Source: Acidihalobacter yilgarnensis
GTDB taxonomy: Bacteria; Pseudomonadota; Gammaproteobacteria; DSM-5130; Acidihalobacteraceae
NCBI RefSeq assembly: GCF_001753245.1
Contig: NZ_CP017415.1
Coordinates: forward strand, 834,501 to 898,500
Length of the DNA: 64,000 nucleotides
Direction: 5' to 3'
Shown here: positions 35,936 through 45,661 of the stretch, one piece after another
Position numbering within the stretch: the stretch's first letter is position 1
Layout of the letters: each line of letters starts with the position of its first letter
Notes under the pieces: generated by a model
What the model was told of the DNA's origin: nothing
Databases searched by the model: none
What the model saw: only the letters and a program-made list of their open reading frames with translations
Translations under genes and position numbers: made by a program

Positions 35936-36547
35936 TTAGGAGCCGATTTGCTTGATTTCATTCTGCCCAACATCAAACGCAGCGCACAGTGTCGCATGAA
36001 GGGTTTCTTCTGTCTCGCTGAACACCATACGAGGCGGCTTATGATCGTCTAGCCAAATATACAGATGAACCCTTTCTTTTTCATTCTTAATGCGACCGTT
36101 TGAGAATTTCCGATAAATCGGGTGTACTGTTCCATCGTCAGCGTAGAAATTTCCCGTTATTACTGCAAGCAGGTCGTTGAAGCCGCACATAACGTCGTGA
36201 TTCACAAACACAAGAACATTTGGATGTGTTTGGCCTTCGTTCACTGCATCAAACTGCTTCATGGCCCCATGGATGTGATTTTCAAGGCGGTTGAATATTG
36301 GGTCGCTTCTTCCGCCGCCCACCAGCTCACCAGGAACCGCATGCTTTAGCTGTTCGTCGAGCCACTGATTTTGAGAGCTAGATTTGACTTCGCAATAAAA
36401 CAGGAACTCACCGTTCCGAAATACCTGAAAGTCAGGTGTTTTTCCTACGCGTGTGTCCTCCTTGGGGAAACGCTCCACGATGAACCCACGCTCTTCGAGG
36501 TAGTCCTTAACCTTCGTTTCGTCGGGGTCCAAGGGCAATCTCCCCAT
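35936..36547 (-). CDS. PD-(D/E)XK nuclease-like protein
   Basis: The product has 203 aa. Residues about 10-60 contain the restriction-endonuclease-like core: KVKDYLEERGFIVERFPKED, then TPDFQVFRNGEFLFYCEVKS, giving Asp39 and Glu53-x-Lys55. The rest is unrecognised and includes Asn/His-rich HPNVLVFVNHDVMCGFNDLL and a Trp-Leu-Asp-Asp segment. No methyltransferase is nearby, so it is not an evident restriction system. It is 43 bp downstream of the 3-TM gene on the same strand, likely one operon. The composition is less GC-rich than the backbone. Start ATG 36547 follows an in-frame TTG. Confidence 0.65.
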   Translation of the reverse strand: MGRLPLDPDETKVKDYLEERGFIVERFPKEDTRVGKTPDFQVFRNGEFLFYCEVKSSSQNQWLDEQLKHAVPGELVGGGRSDPIFNRLENHIHGAMKQFDAVNEGQTHPNVLVFVNHDVMCGFNDLLAVITGNFYADDGTVHPIYRKFSNGRIKNEKERVHLYIWLDDHKPPRMVFSETEETLHATLCAAFDVGQNEIKQIGS

Positions 36548-36590
36548 TATCAATCGCGATCAGAAGTCGAGGGTTATGTCGCAAGAGTAG

Positions 36591-36995
36591 CTACTTAACC
36601 TGATTCGCGACGATGAAGCCTAGGATTGTGATACCAATGATCCGAACTAACAGCTGAAACGAATCAATGTGGACACCGATAACTCCAACGGTCAACGGCA
36701 TGTTCGGCGGATTGAATAACTGTAACGCGATAATCGCTGCGGTGATCCACCACACCACTTTCGGCTTATTAGTCGTGACGTATTGCCACAGCCGTTTCAA
36801 TTGCTTTCTAAGCAGATACAAAGCAATAAGCGCGACAATCAGTGCCCCGGCTGGCACGGCATAATGAATAAGAACTCCACGAGTCGATGGCGACATATAG
36901 CCGGGTGGCATACTCGTCGGGAGCTTAGGTGGCCGAACGTACCCTGGCATGCCCGGCAGAGGCGAGGGCGGTGGGGCGGCGGTTGTTTCACTCAT
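36591..36995 (-). CDS. Pro-rich three-helix membrane protein
   Basis: The product has 134 aa. Residues 1-36 are Pro-rich (APPPSPLPGMPGYVRPPKLP) and likely cytoplasmic; helices follow at about 40-62 (VLIHYAVPAGALIVALIALY), 81-95 (VVWWITAAIIALQLF) and 112-131 (FQLLVRIIGITILGFIVANQ). No family recognised. It is the first gene of a two-gene unit with the nuclease-like protein, which suggests a membrane partner or anchor for it. Confidence 0.6.
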   Translation of the reverse strand: MSETTAAPPPSPLPGMPGYVRPPKLPTSMPPGYMSPSTRGVLIHYAVPAGALIVALIALYLLRKQLKRLWQYVTTNKPKVVWWITAAIIALQLFNPPNMPLTVGVIGVHIDSFQLLVRIIGITILGFIVANQVK

Positions 36996-37237
36996 GGCTC
37001 AAGTACACAAACATGGGTATTCCTTGTCAATTAGCAAACCCATTATACAGACCAAATTTGATTACCGAATTTCCACAAGAACCGGTCATTCAAACAACGA
37101 CGACGCGAAGATTTCGACCGGCAGAGGTTGGCCGATAGCAGTCTCGCAGGATACCCAATCAATTCCGATTTAATTCAAGGATGGAGCGCTGTGATGTCAG
37201 CGTCTGGTTTCCGAACTGGATTCCGGATACCCGCTCT

Positions 37238-38701
37238 CTATCGCTCATTCTTGTGGTGTCCAGACATGATTGCTTTTTCACCCGCTGATGCTTGTGTGTC
37301 TGGCCGGTCGGTCAGCGTGCCGAGGAAGGCGACGATGTCCTGCATGTCGCGGCGGGTGAGGGCAGGGCGTTCGCCGGCGTGGCGGTTGAGGGGCGGGTCG
37401 ATGGTATCGACGTTGCCGCGGTCGTCGGTCGGGAGATCGTTGAATTTCTCGACGCGGCCCTGTGCGTCGCGCGGATAGATCCGTTCTGGGTCGGTGTCGC
37501 GGAAGTTGTAGAAAGCCAGCACCTGCATCAGGGTGTGGTAGACCCCGTTGTGGAAAAACGTATGGCGCGTGGCGACGTTGCGCAACGTGGGCGTGAGGAA
37601 AAGGCCGCAATATCGGTGCTGCCGGGCCAGATCCTTGCGGAAGGGCCCGCACAGACCGAGGTCGTAGTAGTGCGGGTCACGGTTGGCCGGGATGGCGGGG
37701 TTGCGCGGCACGCCGAGCGCCTCGTACTGGTGGTCGGTAAACAATGGCGGCAGGCCGTCGGGTGTCGGCCGGTCCACATGACAGGCTGCGCAGTCGCCCT
37801 TGGCGGGATCGTTGAACAAGAGATAGCCGCGTAGCTCGGCGCTATCCAGCCGGGCCTTGCCGCCCAGCCAGGCGTCGTAGCGGCTGCGGTAGGGGTGGAA
37901 GCTCGGGTCCTCGATCTGATAGCGGGCGAGCGCGAAAAGCGCCTCGGAGACCAGGAAATTCGGATTGTCGAAGATGCCGGGGCCGAACAGGCGGCGGAAG
38001 TCGCGGGCATAGGGCGAGACGGCGAGCCGTGCGGCGACCTGTTGCGGCGAGCCTGCGTCCATCTCGAAGGTGTTGAACAGCGGACCGTCGGCCTGCTGCT
38101 GCAGGGTGTCGACACGTCCGTCCCAGAACAGGCCGCCCTGCGGCACGAGGTTGTGCGCGGTGCCGGCGGTGTCGCCGGCGGTCTTGGTCAGACGCGGCGC
38201 ACCGACGCTGCGCGCGATCTTCTGGCGCAGGGTTAGGGTCTCGTTGACGGCGTTGTCCGGCCCGACGCTGAAGGGCGGCTGGCGTTCCAGGTACATCAGG
38301 CTGGGTACGGCACGGTAGCCGGGGGACTGACCGTCCGGGCCGCCGAACATGACCGCGGCATCGCCCGGCGGGCCGTAGGCGTGCTGCGGGCTGTGGCAGC
38401 TGGCGCAGGACATGCGTCCGGAGCCGGACAGGGTGCGGTCGTAGAAGAGGTCCCGACCGAGCCGGGCCATGGCCGATAGCGGTGCGACGGGTGGGCGCAT
38501 CAGGCGGACCGGGTGCGGGTTCTCGCCGTGGGCAAGGCGCCAGGTGTCGACGGGGTGGTGCAGCCAGGAGGCGAGCGGAATCAGTGGGTAGAAGGCGACG
38601 ACGGGTTCGATCAGCGCATAGGCGCCGGCGAGCAGCGCGAATACGGCCGCGACACCCAGCGTGCGGCGTAGCCGGCGGCTCGGTCGGTCGTGACGAAACA
38701 T
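37238..38701 (-). CDS. Di-haem cytochrome c peroxidase family protein
   Basis: The product has 487 aa. An N-terminal hydrophobic segment (LGVAAVFALLAGAYALIEPV) acts as signal anchor. Two CXXCH motifs, MSCASCHSPQHAYGP (about residue 98) and GDCAACHVDRPTPDG (about 305), bind c-type haems, and TPTLRNVATRHTFFHNGVY is the conserved region near the active haem of the CCP/MauG family. It would reduce peroxide or oxidise a periplasmic partner. It is 55 bp downstream of the phospholipase-like gene on the same strand. Confidence 0.88.
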   Translation of the reverse strand: MFRHDRPSRRLRRTLGVAAVFALLAGAYALIEPVVAFYPLIPLASWLHHPVDTWRLAHGENPHPVRLMRPPVAPLSAMARLGRDLFYDRTLSGSGRMSCASCHSPQHAYGPPGDAAVMFGGPDGQSPGYRAVPSLMYLERQPPFSVGPDNAVNETLTLRQKIARSVGAPRLTKTAGDTAGTAHNLVPQGGLFWDGRVDTLQQQADGPLFNTFEMDAGSPQQVAARLAVSPYARDFRRLFGPGIFDNPNFLVSEALFALARYQIEDPSFHPYRSRYDAWLGGKARLDSAELRGYLLFNDPAKGDCAACHVDRPTPDGLPPLFTDHQYEALGVPRNPAIPANRDPHYYDLGLCGPFRKDLARQHRYCGLFLTPTLRNVATRHTFFHNGVYHTLMQVLAFYNFRDTDPERIYPRDAQGRVEKFNDLPTDDRGNVDTIDPPLNRHAGERPALTRRDMQDIVAFLGTLTDRPDTQASAGEKAIMSGHHKNER

Positions 38702-38756
38702 GTCGTGCGAAGCCGTGGCCCGGCACCGCGTCGCTGCGGTGCCGGGCCGGTCGGGA

Positions 38757-40373
38757 TCAGCTGTGGACGACCGGCGTGCCGGTCTTTTCGTTCAGGAACA
38801 GCTTGGGCGCGTCGCCTTTGCCGGTGAAGTCGAACATGTCCATGATGCTGCCCGCGCTGGCGTCGAACGAGCCGCCGCCGAGGCGCGTGCCGCCGAGCCA
38901 ATTGTCCTCGATGAAACGCACCACGGACGCCTGTGAGACGCGCGTGTGAGCCACGTAGTTCTGCTTGGCCCAGGGCGAGATCACCAGGAAGGGAATACGT
39001 GTGCCGGGGCCGCAGCGGCCGTTGACCGGTTTGCCGCGCAGGCCCGCCATCGGCGTGCCGCGCCCGCAATGCCCCGCGCCGTCGAGCTGGTCGGCCTGCG
39101 CGTCGAAGGACGGGTTGGTGGTATAGGCGAAGGCGTGATCGTACCAGCCGTCGGAGTCGTCCCAGGTGACGATTACGGCGGTGTCCTTCCAGCCGGGCTG
39201 GTGCTCGAGGAAGTTGACCACGTGGGTGACGAAGGCCTGCTCGTCTAGCGGGTCGGAGTAGCCGGCGTGGCCATCCTCGTAAGCCGGTGCCTTAAGGTAG
39301 CTCACCGCCGGGTAGTGGCCTGTCTTGACCGCGGCAAAGAAGTCGCGCAGCGCGTACTCGTGGTTGGCCGGGTCGCGCTTGTGCGTGCCGGGCTCGTAGG
39401 TATGGCCGATGGCGGCGATCGAGCTGGGGCGCGCGTGGGTGGGGTTGGCGGTCGACTTGAAGTACTGGAACCAGTCGTGGTGCGGAATGTAGTCCTTCAC
39501 CGTTTCATGCACGGTGGCGGAATAGGTGCTGCGCTTGCAGCCGGTGGTGCCGTTGGCGTTCTTGGCCTTGAGGTCGAAGCCGCCCATGAACCCGCCCCAG
39601 GTGATGTCCTTGGCGTTGAGCAGGTCGCCGATGTTGCGGCCTTCCAGCATCACCTGGTTCTTGGCGTTGGAGCACACGTCGTAGGCCGGATCGACGTCGT
39701 TGATCAGGGTGTAGCCGCCCTGTCCGTCCTTGATGTAGTACGAGTAGGCGTCCATGCGGAACGGCTTGTGCGTGGTGTGCACGAGCTTGAGGCCGTCGGT
39801 CTGCCCTGAGACCACTTCCAGCGCGCCCGGCGTCGAGGGGCCGTAGGTGTCGGTGTAGGCGTTGTCGCTCATCGCGAAGTGCTGGGCGTACTGCCACATG
39901 GCCATCACCGTGTTGCCGTCGAAATAACCCATGACTTGGCCCTTGGTGCCGAAGGCGCCGGCGCCGCCGGACGTGCCCTTGCCGGTGTATTTCGGGAACA
40001 GGTCGGCCTTGCCGCCGTCGTAGGCTAGTTGTTCGGCGGTGTAGGCGTGGTTCTGGTCGGCGGTGGCCGCCTGTGTGCGGTCGAGGCGGAAGGGCTCCGT
40101 GGCATCCGCGCCGTTGGCAGGATTCAACGCGTTGGGATTGTGCGTGAGTAGCCCCGCATGGGCGAGGTTGTTCACCTTTGGCGTGCCCGGTAGCGCATGG
40201 AAGGTCGGCTCGCCCGGCGGGTTGGCGGCCTTGGGGTAGGTCGCGAAATAGTGATCGAAGGAGACGTTCTCCTGGTAGATCACCACGACGTGCTTGATCG
40301 GGGTGAGGGTGTCGGCGTGCGCGGTCCCGGCGGCGAGCAGCAGCGCGGGGACGAGGGCGTGGGTGAAGCGCAT
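38757..40373 (-). CDS. Phospholipase C / acid phosphatase-like phosphoesterase
   Basis: The product has 538 aa. The signal peptide is MRFTHALVPALLLAAGTAHA. The phosphoesterase family motif IKHVVVIYQENVSFDHYFAT opens the domain; MSDNAYTDTYGPSTPGALEV and TAVIVTWDDSDGWYDHAF supply further metal ligands, and IPFLVISPWAKQNYVAHT the end block. It is secreted to the periplasm or outside. Substrate could be phospholipid or another phosphoester. Possibly co-transcribed with the peroxidase gene that follows. Confidence 0.88.
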   Translation of the reverse strand: MRFTHALVPALLLAAGTAHADTLTPIKHVVVIYQENVSFDHYFATYPKAANPPGEPTFHALPGTPKVNNLAHAGLLTHNPNALNPANGADATEPFRLDRTQAATADQNHAYTAEQLAYDGGKADLFPKYTGKGTSGGAGAFGTKGQVMGYFDGNTVMAMWQYAQHFAMSDNAYTDTYGPSTPGALEVVSGQTDGLKLVHTTHKPFRMDAYSYYIKDGQGGYTLINDVDPAYDVCSNAKNQVMLEGRNIGDLLNAKDITWGGFMGGFDLKAKNANGTTGCKRSTYSATVHETVKDYIPHHDWFQYFKSTANPTHARPSSIAAIGHTYEPGTHKRDPANHEYALRDFFAAVKTGHYPAVSYLKAPAYEDGHAGYSDPLDEQAFVTHVVNFLEHQPGWKDTAVIVTWDDSDGWYDHAFAYTTNPSFDAQADQLDGAGHCGRGTPMAGLRGKPVNGRCGPGTRIPFLVISPWAKQNYVAHTRVSQASVVRFIEDNWLGGTRLGGGSFDASAGSIMDMFDFTGKGDAPKLFLNEKTGTPVVHS

Positions 40374-40688
40374 GTGAATCTCCTATGTGTCCATGGCCCG
40401 GCGGAATCCCACGGCGAGGCAAGCTTTACACCATATCCGATGGTTGAGCATCGTGGGATGCGATAACGCCGGGTAGCATGACGCACGCCTGTGATGTTTT
40501 TATTTAGCGCGCCTTACGCTTGAAGTTCGTCCGGTAGGTACATTGCCTTGTGCTTACCGGGATTCTCCGCTAGGCCACTGCGCGCGCTGATGACCGTGCA
40601 CGCAGGCCTATCGTCTGCCCTGTTTTGCTTGTAGCCCGCTGCGGCGGGCTGTCGAACCGGGTATTGAGTGTATGAAGTGTTGCTGCGT
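40374..40688. other. Spacer with small hairpin
   Basis: No gene. AGCCCGC and GCGGGCT form a 7-bp hairpin at 40633-40650, 39 bp past the chemoreceptor stop; no T-tract follows it on the minus strand. The right part presumably holds the phosphoesterase promoter. Confidence 0.45.
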
Positions 40689-42299
40689 TTATACCCTGAA
40701 TTTTGATACCAACCGCTGCAGCTCGGTTGCGAGATCGGACATTTTGCGGCCGGCTTCTGCGATCTGGTGAGCGGATTCCTCGGTTTGTTCGGTTGCAACG
40801 CTGATGTTCGATATGTTTTCGTTCATTTCAGTGGTGACGGCGCTCTGCTCCTCGGCTGCGGTGGCAATTTGTGTGGTCATGTCCGATATTTTTCCGACAG
40901 CGCCCGAAATGGCGGTCAGGCGATCACCCGATGTGCCAGCGAGAGTGACGCTGCGTTCGACGCCTTGCTGGCTGACCTTCATGGCTTTTACGGCATTTTT
41001 GGCCGCTGCCTGCAGGTTTGCAATCATGTTCTGGATTTCCTGGGTCGATTGCTGCGTCCGTTTGGCAAGCGTGCGGACTTCATCGGATACGACGGCAAAG
41101 CCTCGGCCCATCTCACCCGCTCGAGCGGCTTCTATGGCTGCATTCAGTGCCAGCAGATTGGTTTGGTCGGTGATGTCCCGGATGACGTCTAGTATGGTTC
41201 CGATTTCATCACTGCTCTTGTCGACCTGATAGATGACGCTGGAGACGTTCTCGATGTCGTTTGCAGCCGAGCGTATCGCTTGAATTGCTTCCTCGACGGC
41301 ATGATTCCCGGCATCAACTTCCTGGTTGGCTTGTTGTGCTGCGCTAGCCGAATCGGTGGCGTTTTTGGCAACTTCGTGTGACGTAGCGCTCATTTCGTGC
41401 ATTGCGGCGGCGATTTGGGAGATTTCGGATACCTGCTTGGAAATTGCATTTTCCGTTTGACCGATCGAGGCGGAAAGTTGGGTCGAGAATGTTGCGATGT
41501 GGGTCGATGATTCTGAAACGTCGCGCATGATCGTCTTCAACTGCGTGCGCATCGCGTTGAGTCCGGAGCACAGCTGCCCGATTTCATCTTGGCTGTGATG
41601 CGTGAGTTCCTTGCCACCCAGGTCGCCGGATGCGATCCGATTGAGTTCGGATGAGACAACGGGGATTTTGCGAACGATGCGGAATAGGGCAGCGCCGCTT
41701 GCTGTGAGTACAGCGAGTATGACGAGCAGCGCGAAAATGAGTGTCCATTGCGTACTAACCACGGTGGCTTGTTGTTGTGCGAGTAGCGCGTGCGCCTTGC
41801 CTTGGCTGGACGTGAGGAACGGGTTTACTGTTTCGAAGATGCTGCCGGCGGCACTGTCGAATCCGGTCATTAATTGGTTGCCGGCCGCTGTCCCTTGGTT
41901 GACATAGGCGTCGGCCATATCCTTGCCGACCTGATAGTAGCGGTCGAATTTGGTTAGCATCGAATGGTACTCATTCCTGCGTTCCGGATTGAGTGCGATC
42001 AGTTTGTCGATGAGGGCGTGAAAACGGTCGCGATATTCGGCTGCCGATTTCAGGTCGTCCTGTAGGCTATCCTGTTGTCGCATTGCGCCAGCATCGGAAA
42101 AGAACTGCTGCACCTGAATGACCGAGATCTGCATCTGGTAGGCGTATTCCATAATCGGAATGTCGCGGTGTCTGAGGTTGGCGCTATCAACTCTAATCCT
42201 ATCGGCGTTGGCAATGATCAGAGCAAAAGAGATGAGCAGCACGGCGGCGATCGAGGCGCCCATCAGCCCGAATTTGAAATTCAGAGATTTGTTTTTCAT
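40689..42299 (-). CDS. Methyl-accepting chemotaxis protein
   Basis: The product has 536 aa. TM1 is about residues 10-30 ([20 protein letters not shown]). A periplasmic four-helix-bundle-like region (about 31-187) precedes TM2 (about 188-208, [20 protein letters not shown]). HAMP and the cytoplasmic coiled coil follow, with the signalling tip [20 protein letters not shown]. No NWETF-type C-terminal pentapeptide is present. Ligand unknown. It stands alone, away from che genes. Confidence 0.93.
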   Translation of the reverse strand: MKNKSLNFKFGLMGASIAAVLLISFALIIANADRIRVDSANLRHRDIPIMEYAYQMQISVIQVQQFFSDAGAMRQQDSLQDDLKSAAEYRDRFHALIDKLIALNPERRNEYHSMLTKFDRYYQVGKDMADAYVNQGTAAGNQLMTGFDSAAGSIFETVNPFLTSSQGKAHALLAQQQATVVSTQWTLIFALLVILAVLTASGAALFRIVRKIPVVSSELNRIASGDLGGKELTHHSQDEIGQLCSGLNAMRTQLKTIMRDVSESSTHIATFSTQLSASIGQTENAISKQVSEISQIAAAMHEMSATSHEVAKNATDSASAAQQANQEVDAGNHAVEEAIQAIRSAANDIENVSSVIYQVDKSSDEIGTILDVIRDITDQTNLLALNAAIEAARAGEMGRGFAVVSDEVRTLAKRTQQSTQEIQNMIANLQAAAKNAVKAMKVSQQGVERSVTLAGTSGDRLTAISGAVGKISDMTTQIATAAEEQSAVTTEMNENISNISVATEQTEESAHQIAEAGRKMSDLATELQRLVSKFRV

Positions 42300-42540
42300 G
42301 TGACCCCTTGCTCTAGAGTTGGGTTGGCGATATGACCTTGCCGCTTCCCGTTCACCGCGATGGAAATTCGCGAGAGCCGGAATGCTTGCCCATTTTGCTT
42401 GATGTGGTTGCTTCGCCCGATTTGGATCACGCAGGTGCGTGTCCCATTTGTGAGTTATTGGTCAGGGCTTGTGCCAAGCATGCCACTGTTGAGTGGATTT
42501 ATAAATATTATGATTTATACGTGAATAAATATTGGTAATA

Positions 42541-42903
42541 TTATGATTTTCTGCATTCTGACGCACGCAGTTGATCCGCGAGCACGCAGGCATTGTTGCG
42601 CCGGTCATCGCGCGTGGCGTAAAGAAGAGTCAGCGTGCCTGTTTCGGCGAGCGCGCGCAGTTGTCCGAGGCGCTCGGCCTGACCCGCGAGTTCCAGACGG
42701 TAACGTTGGGTGAATTCATCGAAGCGCTGTGGTTCGTGCGCGAACCAGCGCCGTAGTTCGTTGGAGGGTGCGATCTCGGGAAGCCATAATTCGAGTTGCG
42801 CCTCGGTGCGCCGAATGCCACGCGGCCACAGTCGGTCCACTAGGACTCGATGCCCATCAAGCGGCGCTGGGTGTTCGTATATGCGTTTGCAGCGGATGTC
42901 CAT
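42541..42903 (-). CDS. DUF488 family protein
   Basis: The product has 120 aa. The signature VLVDRLWPRGIRRTEAQLEL and APSNELRRWFAHEPQRFDEF defines DUF488; TLLYATRDDRRNNACVLADQ closes it. The biochemical role is not established. It stands alone, 241 bp from the chemoreceptor gene. The 260 bp between it and the tRNA-Leu gene contain no feature I can support. Confidence 0.88.
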   Translation of the reverse strand: MDIRCKRIYEHPAPLDGHRVLVDRLWPRGIRRTEAQLELWLPEIAPSNELRRWFAHEPQRFDEFTQRYRLELAGQAERLGQLRALAETGTLTLLYATRDDRRNNACVLADQLRASECRKS

Positions 42904-43166
42904 GAGGATGCTCCCGCCCGTTACTCGTGCCCGAGTGTCGGGTTGCGGCTTCGGATAAGCCGTTTGCGCATGGTAGCGTGTGGCGGGTTAGATGTGCAGG
43001 CCGGGCTGCATCTCGTGGCGGGGTGGAAAAGCGAGAGACTTGCCGCGCTAACTTGAGGGATTGGGGCGCTTTGGTGCGGCGCGAGTTGTTGGCACGGGTT
43101 TTCTCACCAAGCGCCTGATTTGGAAGGCTTTGTTGAGGTGTTTGGGTAGTTGTGTGATATCTTGGA

Positions 43167-43253
43167 TGGTGCCGAGGAGAGGACTTGAACCTCCACGGGG
43201 TTTCCCCCACTAGCACCTGAAGCTAGCGCGTCTACCAGTTTCGCCACCTCGGC
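43167..43253 (-). tRNA. tRNA-Leu (CAG)
   Basis: 87 nt with encoded ACCA. Reading minus, the acceptor GCCGAGG pairs with CCTCGGC; anticodon stem CTAGC/GCTAG with loop TTCAGGT gives CAG; a long variable arm (GTGGGGGAAACCCCGT) marks class II; T arm GAGGTTCAAGTCCTC. Confidence 0.95.
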
Positions 43254-43281
43254 ATTGCAGCAGTGCCGCAAACGAGCGCGA

Positions 43282-43310
43282 AATCTACAGCGCCCATTTC
43301 TGCTTGTCAA
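43282..43310 (-). promoter_or_regulatory. Promoter of tRNA-Leu
   Basis: On the minus strand TTGACA (43310-43305) and TAGATT (43287-43282) have an exact 17-bp spacer, starting transcription about 20 nt before the tRNA. The rnr gene is divergent, so its promoter must lie in the same 140-bp gap. Confidence 0.75.
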
Positions 43311-43393
43311 TCCATTATGATGCCAGGATTGCTCTTTGCGTTCGATCTTGGTCCGGTATGAGGCCGGGATCGGGTGCCTTTGAATGGATACTT

Positions 43394-45661
43394 ATGACCA
43401 AACGTACAAAAAATGGCTTAAAAGACCCCCACCTCGATCGTGAATCGTCCAAATATGAGCGGCCGATTCCCAGCCGTGAGCTGATTCTACAGGTACTGGC
43501 GGAAGGGGAGGGGCCGATGCGCTTCGACGACCTATCCGGCGCGTTACAGCTCTCGGAGGCTGTGGATCTGGAGGCGTTGGATCGCCGCTTGCGGGCCATG
43601 CAGCGGGATGGGCAGCTCGTACGTAATCGCGTGGGGGCGTTTTTGCCCGTCACGGAAAAGGGTTTGATCCGCGGGCGCGTGATTGCACATCCGGACGGGT
43701 TTGGTTTCATGGTGCCCGACGAGGGTGGCGACGATATATTCCTCTCGCCACGCCAAATGAGCGGCCTCTTCCACGGCGACCGCGCGGTCGCTCGAGTGAT
43801 GGGGTTGGATCATCGCGGACGCCAGGAGGGGGCCGTGGTCGAGGTGCTGGAGCGGAATACGCGTCAGGTCGTCGGCCGTTTCTGCGAGGAACGCGGCATG
43901 GCCTTTGTGGCCCCGGACAACAAGCGGATTCCGTTGAATGTAATGATCCCGCCGGACGATCGCGCTGACGCGCAGCCGGGGCATATCGTGCTGGCCGCTA
44001 TCGTGGAGCAGCCAAGCCGTCACTCGCCACCGATTGGGCGGGTGATCGAGGTGTTGGGCGAGCATATGGATCCCGGCATGGAGATCGATATCGCCATCCG
44101 CAGTCACGAGCTGCCGCACCAATGGTCCGAAGACGTACTGGCCGAGGCTCAGCGCTATGGTGAGCACGTAGCGCCAGAAGCAAAGCAGAATCGCGTGGAT
44201 CTGCGCCAGACGCCCTTGGTGACCATCGATGGCGAGGACGCAAAGGACTTTGACGATGCGGTGTACTGCGAGCCGGACGGCGAGGGTGGGTGGCGCCTGA
44301 TCGTGGCCATTGCCGATGTCAGCCATTATGTCTCACCGGGCAGCGCGCTGGACAACGAGGGACGTCGCCGGGGTACTTCCGTCTACTTCCCGGGGCAGGT
44401 GATCCCGATGCTGCCCGAGACCCTGTCGAACGGTTTGTGTTCGCTTAACCCGAAGGTGGATCGCCTGGCGTTGGTGGCGGATATGTCTGTTTCCAAGGGC
44501 GGAGCGCTGAAGGAATACCGTTTTTACGAAGCAGTGATTCGCTCAGCGGCACGCCTGACCTATACGCAGGTGGCCGCGATGGTGGTCGAGGGCGACGATT
44601 CGGCCCGTGCCGAGCATCCGGGTCTGGTCGCGCATCTGGACGCGTTGTATGCGCTCTATCGGGTGCTGGATAAGGCGCGCCGCCGCCGCGGTGCAATCGA
44701 TTTCGACACCCAGGAGACCCGCATCGTCTTTGGCGAAGGTCGCAAGATCGAGCGCATCGTGCCGGTGCAGCGCAACAATGCCCATCGACTGATAGAAGAA
44801 TGCATGATTCTGGCCAACGTGGCTGCGGCACGGTTGTTGGCCAAGCACAAGATGCCCGCACTCTACCGCGTGCACGGTGGGCCCAAGGCTGATCGGATCG
44901 ACGATTTGCGCGCCTTTCTGGCCGGTATGGGGCTAAACCTCGGCGGCGGCGAAACGCCCAAGCCCAAAGATTTCGCCGCGGTGCTCAAGCTTGCGGCGGC
45001 GCGCCCAGAGGCCGGGCTGATTCAGACTATGCTGCTGCGTACGCTGCAGCAGGCGGTTTATAGTCCTGATAACGAAGGACATTTCGGATTGGCTCTGCCG
45101 GCCTATGCCCATTTCACATCGCCAATCCGACGCTACCCCGATTTGCTGGTGCACCGCGCCATCCGTCATGTCGCCGGCGGTGGGACACCGGGTAATTTCG
45201 ATTACGATCGCAACGACATGGTTGGTCTGGGCGAGCACTGCTCAATGGCAGAGCGACGCGCGGACGATGCCGTGCGCGACGCCGTCGACTGGCTCAAGTG
45301 TGAATTCATGCTGGATAAGGTTGGGCAGGTATTCGAGGGGCTGGTCAGTACGGTAACGGGCTTCGGCGTGTTCGTGCAGCTGCGAGATGTGTACGTCGAA
45401 GGGCTGGTGCATGTGACCTCGCTGAGCAACGATTATTATCGCTTCGATCCGGTGGGCCAATGCCTGCGTGGCGAACGCAGTGGTCGGATCTATCGTATTG
45501 GCGATCAGATGAACGTACGCATTGCCCGTGTCGATCTTGACGAGCGCAAGATCGATTTCGTACCCGAGGAAGCGGTGCGTGCTGCGGCCGCCGACGGCGG
45601 AGAAGAGGGCGCGCCGTCACGCAGCAAGCGTCGTCGCAAGAGCCGTCGAGGACGTCGATGA
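43394..45661 (+). CDS. rnr: Ribonuclease R
   Basis: The product has 755 aa. Order: N-terminal HTH-like region (about 15-80), cold-shock domains (about 80-220), RNB catalytic domain (about 240-570) with TIDGEDAKDFDDAVY, the S1 domain (about 640-725) with VFEGLVSTVTGFGVFVQLRD, and a Lys/Arg-rich tail RSKRRRKSRRGRR. It degrades structured RNA 3' to 5'. ATG at 43394 fits homologues. The stop overlaps rlmB by 4 bp (ATGA). Confidence 0.96.
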   Translation: MTKRTKNGLKDPHLDRESSKYERPIPSRELILQVLAEGEGPMRFDDLSGALQLSEAVDLEALDRRLRAMQRDGQLVRNRVGAFLPVTEKGLIRGRVIAHPDGFGFMVPDEGGDDIFLSPRQMSGLFHGDRAVARVMGLDHRGRQEGAVVEVLERNTRQVVGRFCEERGMAFVAPDNKRIPLNVMIPPDDRADAQPGHIVLAAIVEQPSRHSPPIGRVIEVLGEHMDPGMEIDIAIRSHELPHQWSEDVLAEAQRYGEHVAPEAKQNRVDLRQTPLVTIDGEDAKDFDDAVYCEPDGEGGWRLIVAIADVSHYVSPGSALDNEGRRRGTSVYFPGQVIPMLPETLSNGLCSLNPKVDRLALVADMSVSKGGALKEYRFYEAVIRSAARLTYTQVAAMVVEGDDSARAEHPGLVAHLDALYALYRVLDKARRRRGAIDFDTQETRIVFGEGRKIERIVPVQRNNAHRLIEECMILANVAAARLLAKHKMPALYRVHGGPKADRIDDLRAFLAGMGLNLGGGETPKPKDFAAVLKLAAARPEAGLIQTMLLRTLQQAVYSPDNEGHFGLALPAYAHFTSPIRRYPDLLVHRAIRHVAGGGTPGNFDYDRNDMVGLGEHCSMAERRADDAVRDAVDWLKCEFMLDKVGQVFEGLVSTVTGFGVFVQLRDVYVEGLVHVTSLSNDYYRFDPVGQCLRGERSGRIYRIGDQMNVRIARVDLDERKIDFVPEEAVRAAAADGGEEGAPSRSKRRRKSRRGRR

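Noticed and set aside
35568-37237. Genomic island with attL/attR at tRNA-Glu
   Set aside because: No direct repeat of the tRNA 3' end and no integrase gene were found to the right.
38482-39809. Long frames antisense to the peroxidase and phosphoesterase genes
   Set aside because: The minus-strand proteins have family motifs throughout; the plus-strand frames have only Arg/Val/Gly-rich composition.
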